This document shows, in pieces, positions 62,738 to 64,000 of a stretch of DNA of 64,000 nt; the stretch's first letter is position 1; each line of letters opens with the position of its first letter. Position numbers and translations under genes: made by a program. Under the pieces are notes generated by a model that worked only from the letters and a program-made list of their open reading frames with translations, was not told the origin of the DNA and did no database searches. The stretch is from the NCBI RefSeq assembly GCF_010367455.1, contig NZ_WRPR01000005.1:1-64000 (forward strand), in the 5' to 3' direction. Source of the DNA: Candidatus Laterigemmans baculatus (GTDB lineage: Bacteria; Planctomycetota; Planctomycetia; Pirellulales; Pirellulaceae).

Positions 62738-63685
62738 ATGCTCACGATCCGCGCGTCCGGCTGGCATCCCGATCTCCCGGATCGGCGGGACTACACCTGG
62801 GCCCACGAGCGGGTCGCGGCGCAGCTGCGCATCCTCCCGCCGCTGGCCCTGAACCCTTCCCGCGTCGACTGGAGAAGCTTCTGTTCATCCTGCCCGCAGC
62901 AGGGCGACGGGGAGCAGGCCGACGGGGAGCAGGGCGAGCGCGATGACCGCGGGGCAGGAGACCGCGGGAAGGGGGCCCGCAGGGGGGGAGACCGCGGAAG
63001 CATCCACTGCTGCTTGGAACTGCTCGAGCAAACGCTCTATCGGTTGCAGGGGAAGCGGCCCGTTTTCTCGCGGCGGTTCGTGCATTACAACGCGTGGCGA
63101 ACGGCCCGCGCCGAAGGCGGGCCACCGCTCGCGATCCGCACGGTCTGGAAATCGATTCGGCGGATCGGGGTCGTCGTCGATGCGTTCTGCCGCGCGGAGG
63201 TGCAAGAGCCGCCGTCGCTCCGCCACAGCCGCTCCGCCCCGGATGCTTTTTCGTACTCCGCGGCCTGCCGCTTTCCCCAGCTCCACTACGTCCGGCTCGA
63301 CCGCTGCGGGCAGCCGGGCAGCGAGACCCTCGCCTCCCTCCGCTCCTGCTTGGCGGCCGGTTTCCTATGCGTCTTCGGGATTCCGCTCAGCCGCTCCGCG
63401 GGGGAGGAAGGGGAGATTGCGTTTCCGACCGTGTTCGACGACCTGCAGGGCGGGCAAGCCTTGCTGGCGGTCGGCTACGACGACCACCGCCGCCTCCGCT
63501 CCGATCGCGGCTGTCTGCTCGTGCGGGGAAGCTGGGGACGCGAGTGGGGCGAGGAAGGGTATGGATGGCTGCCGTACAGCTACCTGCAAGAGAAGCTGGC
63601 GATGGACTTCTGGACCATCTTCACTCCGGAGTGGCTCGCCTCCGGAGAGTACCAGTCCCCGCTCGGGCCCCTTCCTGAGCCGTAG
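62738..63685 (+). CDS. Papain-like (C1) fold protein with lost catalytic triad
   Basis: 315 residues. The layout follows bacterial C1 peptidase-like proteins: PDLPDRRDYTW, VDWRSFCSSCPQQG, GYDDHRRLRSDRG and SWGREWGEEGYGWLPYSYL. The residue where the catalytic Cys should be (QGxxGSC) is Ile89 (RGSI), the His site is Gln240 (GGQALLAVGYDD), and the Asn site is Gly264 (VRGSWG). It is therefore probably inactive as a protease. Residues ~55-88 are an inserted charged repeat (GDGEQADGEQGERDD, GAGDRG). No signal peptide. Its stop is followed by palindromic repeats. Confidence 0.75.
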   Translation: MLTIRASGWHPDLPDRRDYTWAHERVAAQLRILPPLALNPSRVDWRSFCSSCPQQGDGEQADGEQGERDDRGAGDRGKGARRGGDRGSIHCCLELLEQTLYRLQGKRPVFSRRFVHYNAWRTARAEGGPPLAIRTVWKSIRRIGVVVDAFCRAEVQEPPSLRHSRSAPDAFSYSAACRFPQLHYVRLDRCGQPGSETLASLRSCLAAGFLCVFGIPLSRSAGEEGEIAFPTVFDDLQGGQALLAVGYDDHRRLRSDRGCLLVRGSWGREWGEEGYGWLPYSYLQEKLAMDFWTIFTPEWLASGEYQSPLGPLPEP

Positions 63686-63795
63686 GCGCTAGCCTCGGGC
63701 CGTCGGGCGGCGTCACGGAACCCGCGGCTAGCGCCGTCGGCTCAGGGTTGCGGAACCCGCGGCTAGCGCCGTCGGCTAAGGGTTTCACCGCGGGG
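63686..63795. repeat. Palindromic GCTAGCGCC-family repeat cluster
   Basis: Contains GAGCCGTAGGCGCTAGCCTC just after 63678, and two head-to-tail copies of GGAACCCGCGGCTAGCGCCG near 63717-63780. It is the same family as 12471 and 62478. It lies between convergent genes and may terminate both. Confidence 0.8.
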
Positions 63796-64000
63796 CTAAT
63801 TCCGCGGGCCTGCCCAGCGGGCGTAGGGGATGATCAGCAGATCGTCGACCAAGCGATCGAAGAGTCTGCGGAAATACCAGGCTGAGTCGGGATTGAGGTA
63901 GATGATGTCGCCGGGTTCGACCAGCACCGTCTCGCGCGGATCGTAGCGGGCAGCGATCAGGTCGACGAGGATCAGCATCGGTCGTCCATCGGGCATGGTC
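63796..64000 (-). CDS. Partial polysaccharide export protein (Wza/SLBB-like), C-terminal end
   Basis: Only the C-terminal ~68 codons are in the window; the gene runs off the right end. Visible are DLIAARYDPRETVLVEPGDIIYLNPDS, the repeated VxPGD signature of SLBB/Poly_export proteins, and a C-terminal RLVDDLLIIPYARW tail. It probably forms the outer-membrane channel of the exopolysaccharide system. Identification rests on a short segment. Confidence 0.65.
   Translation of the reverse strand, partial: TMPDGRPMLILVDLIAARYDPRETVLVEPGDIIYLNPDSAWYFRRLFDRLVDDLLIIPYARWAGPRN

Overview
The window is GC-rich DNA from what looks like a planctomycete, most likely of the Pirellulaceae type. This is inferred from gene content, not from a marker-gene search. 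The evidence is an EF-G of the mitochondrial/spd-EFG1 kind, a DUF4332-bearing protein, a FloA flotillin, Tat-exported Gfo/Idh oxidoreductases, many long secreted proteins of unknown function, and dense families of short dispersed and tandem repeats. No rRNA, tRNA, CRISPR array, transposase or phage gene was found.

Layout. (a) 1-12.5 kb, housekeeping and singletons: rpiB with an upstream Sua5/low-molecular-weight phosphatase fusion, a pore-less voltage-sensor-like membrane protein, a Tat-exported unknown, a thioredoxin-like protein, fusA, a secreted esterase, rsmE, and a zinc phospholipase-like/DUF4332 fusion. (b) 12.7-25.1 kb: UvrD/PcrA helicase, SDR, an RND efflux pair (adaptor plus pump), a Ser/Thr kinase, and Lnt. 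(c) 25.2-30.6 kb, a minus-strand run: aroH chorismate mutase, an unknown, a PTPMT1-like phosphatase, dprA and a DinG-like helicase, partly joined by 4-base overlaps. (d) 30.8-36.2 kb: small unknowns, then floA, an alpha/beta hydrolase, a HisA-like protein and a Met-rich secreted protein. (e) 36.4-43.3 kb: rsmD, a secreted cyclophilin, a Gfo/Idh oxidoreductase, a two-gene Pup/PafA-like unit and a conserved unknown. (f) 43.7-64 kb: an exopolysaccharide locus, almost all on the minus strand.

The most unusual unit is at 40308-42223. A 64-residue protein ending Gly-Glu overlaps by four bases a 574-residue PafA/Dop (Pup ligase/deamidase) homologue. The ligase fold is interrupted by about 100 mostly hydrophobic residues that look like a membrane hairpin. 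No proteasome gene is present. I read this as a candidate membrane-anchored Pup/UBact-like tagging module.

The exopolysaccharide locus encodes a chain-length (Wzz-like) protein, an initiating sugar transferase, a degenerate GGDEF membrane protein, GT4 and GT2 glycosyltransferases, a Wzy-like polymerase, a Wzx-like flippase, an APH-like kinase, a sulfotransferase, a polysaccharide-lyase-like protein, an HprK-like P-loop protein, a TMK-like P-loop protein, a 2-hydroxyacid dehydrogenase, PEP mutase, an ATP-grasp enzyme and a polysaccharide deacetylase. The tail of an export protein lies at the window edge. PEP mutase next to a 2-hydroxyacid dehydrogenase, with no phosphonopyruvate decarboxylase, suggests phosphonolactate-type chemistry. 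Four 11-base-spaced iterons (GTGAAG on the plus strand, CTTCAC on the minus strand) precede the first minus-strand gene and resemble an OmpR/PhoB-family (Pho-box-like) operator.
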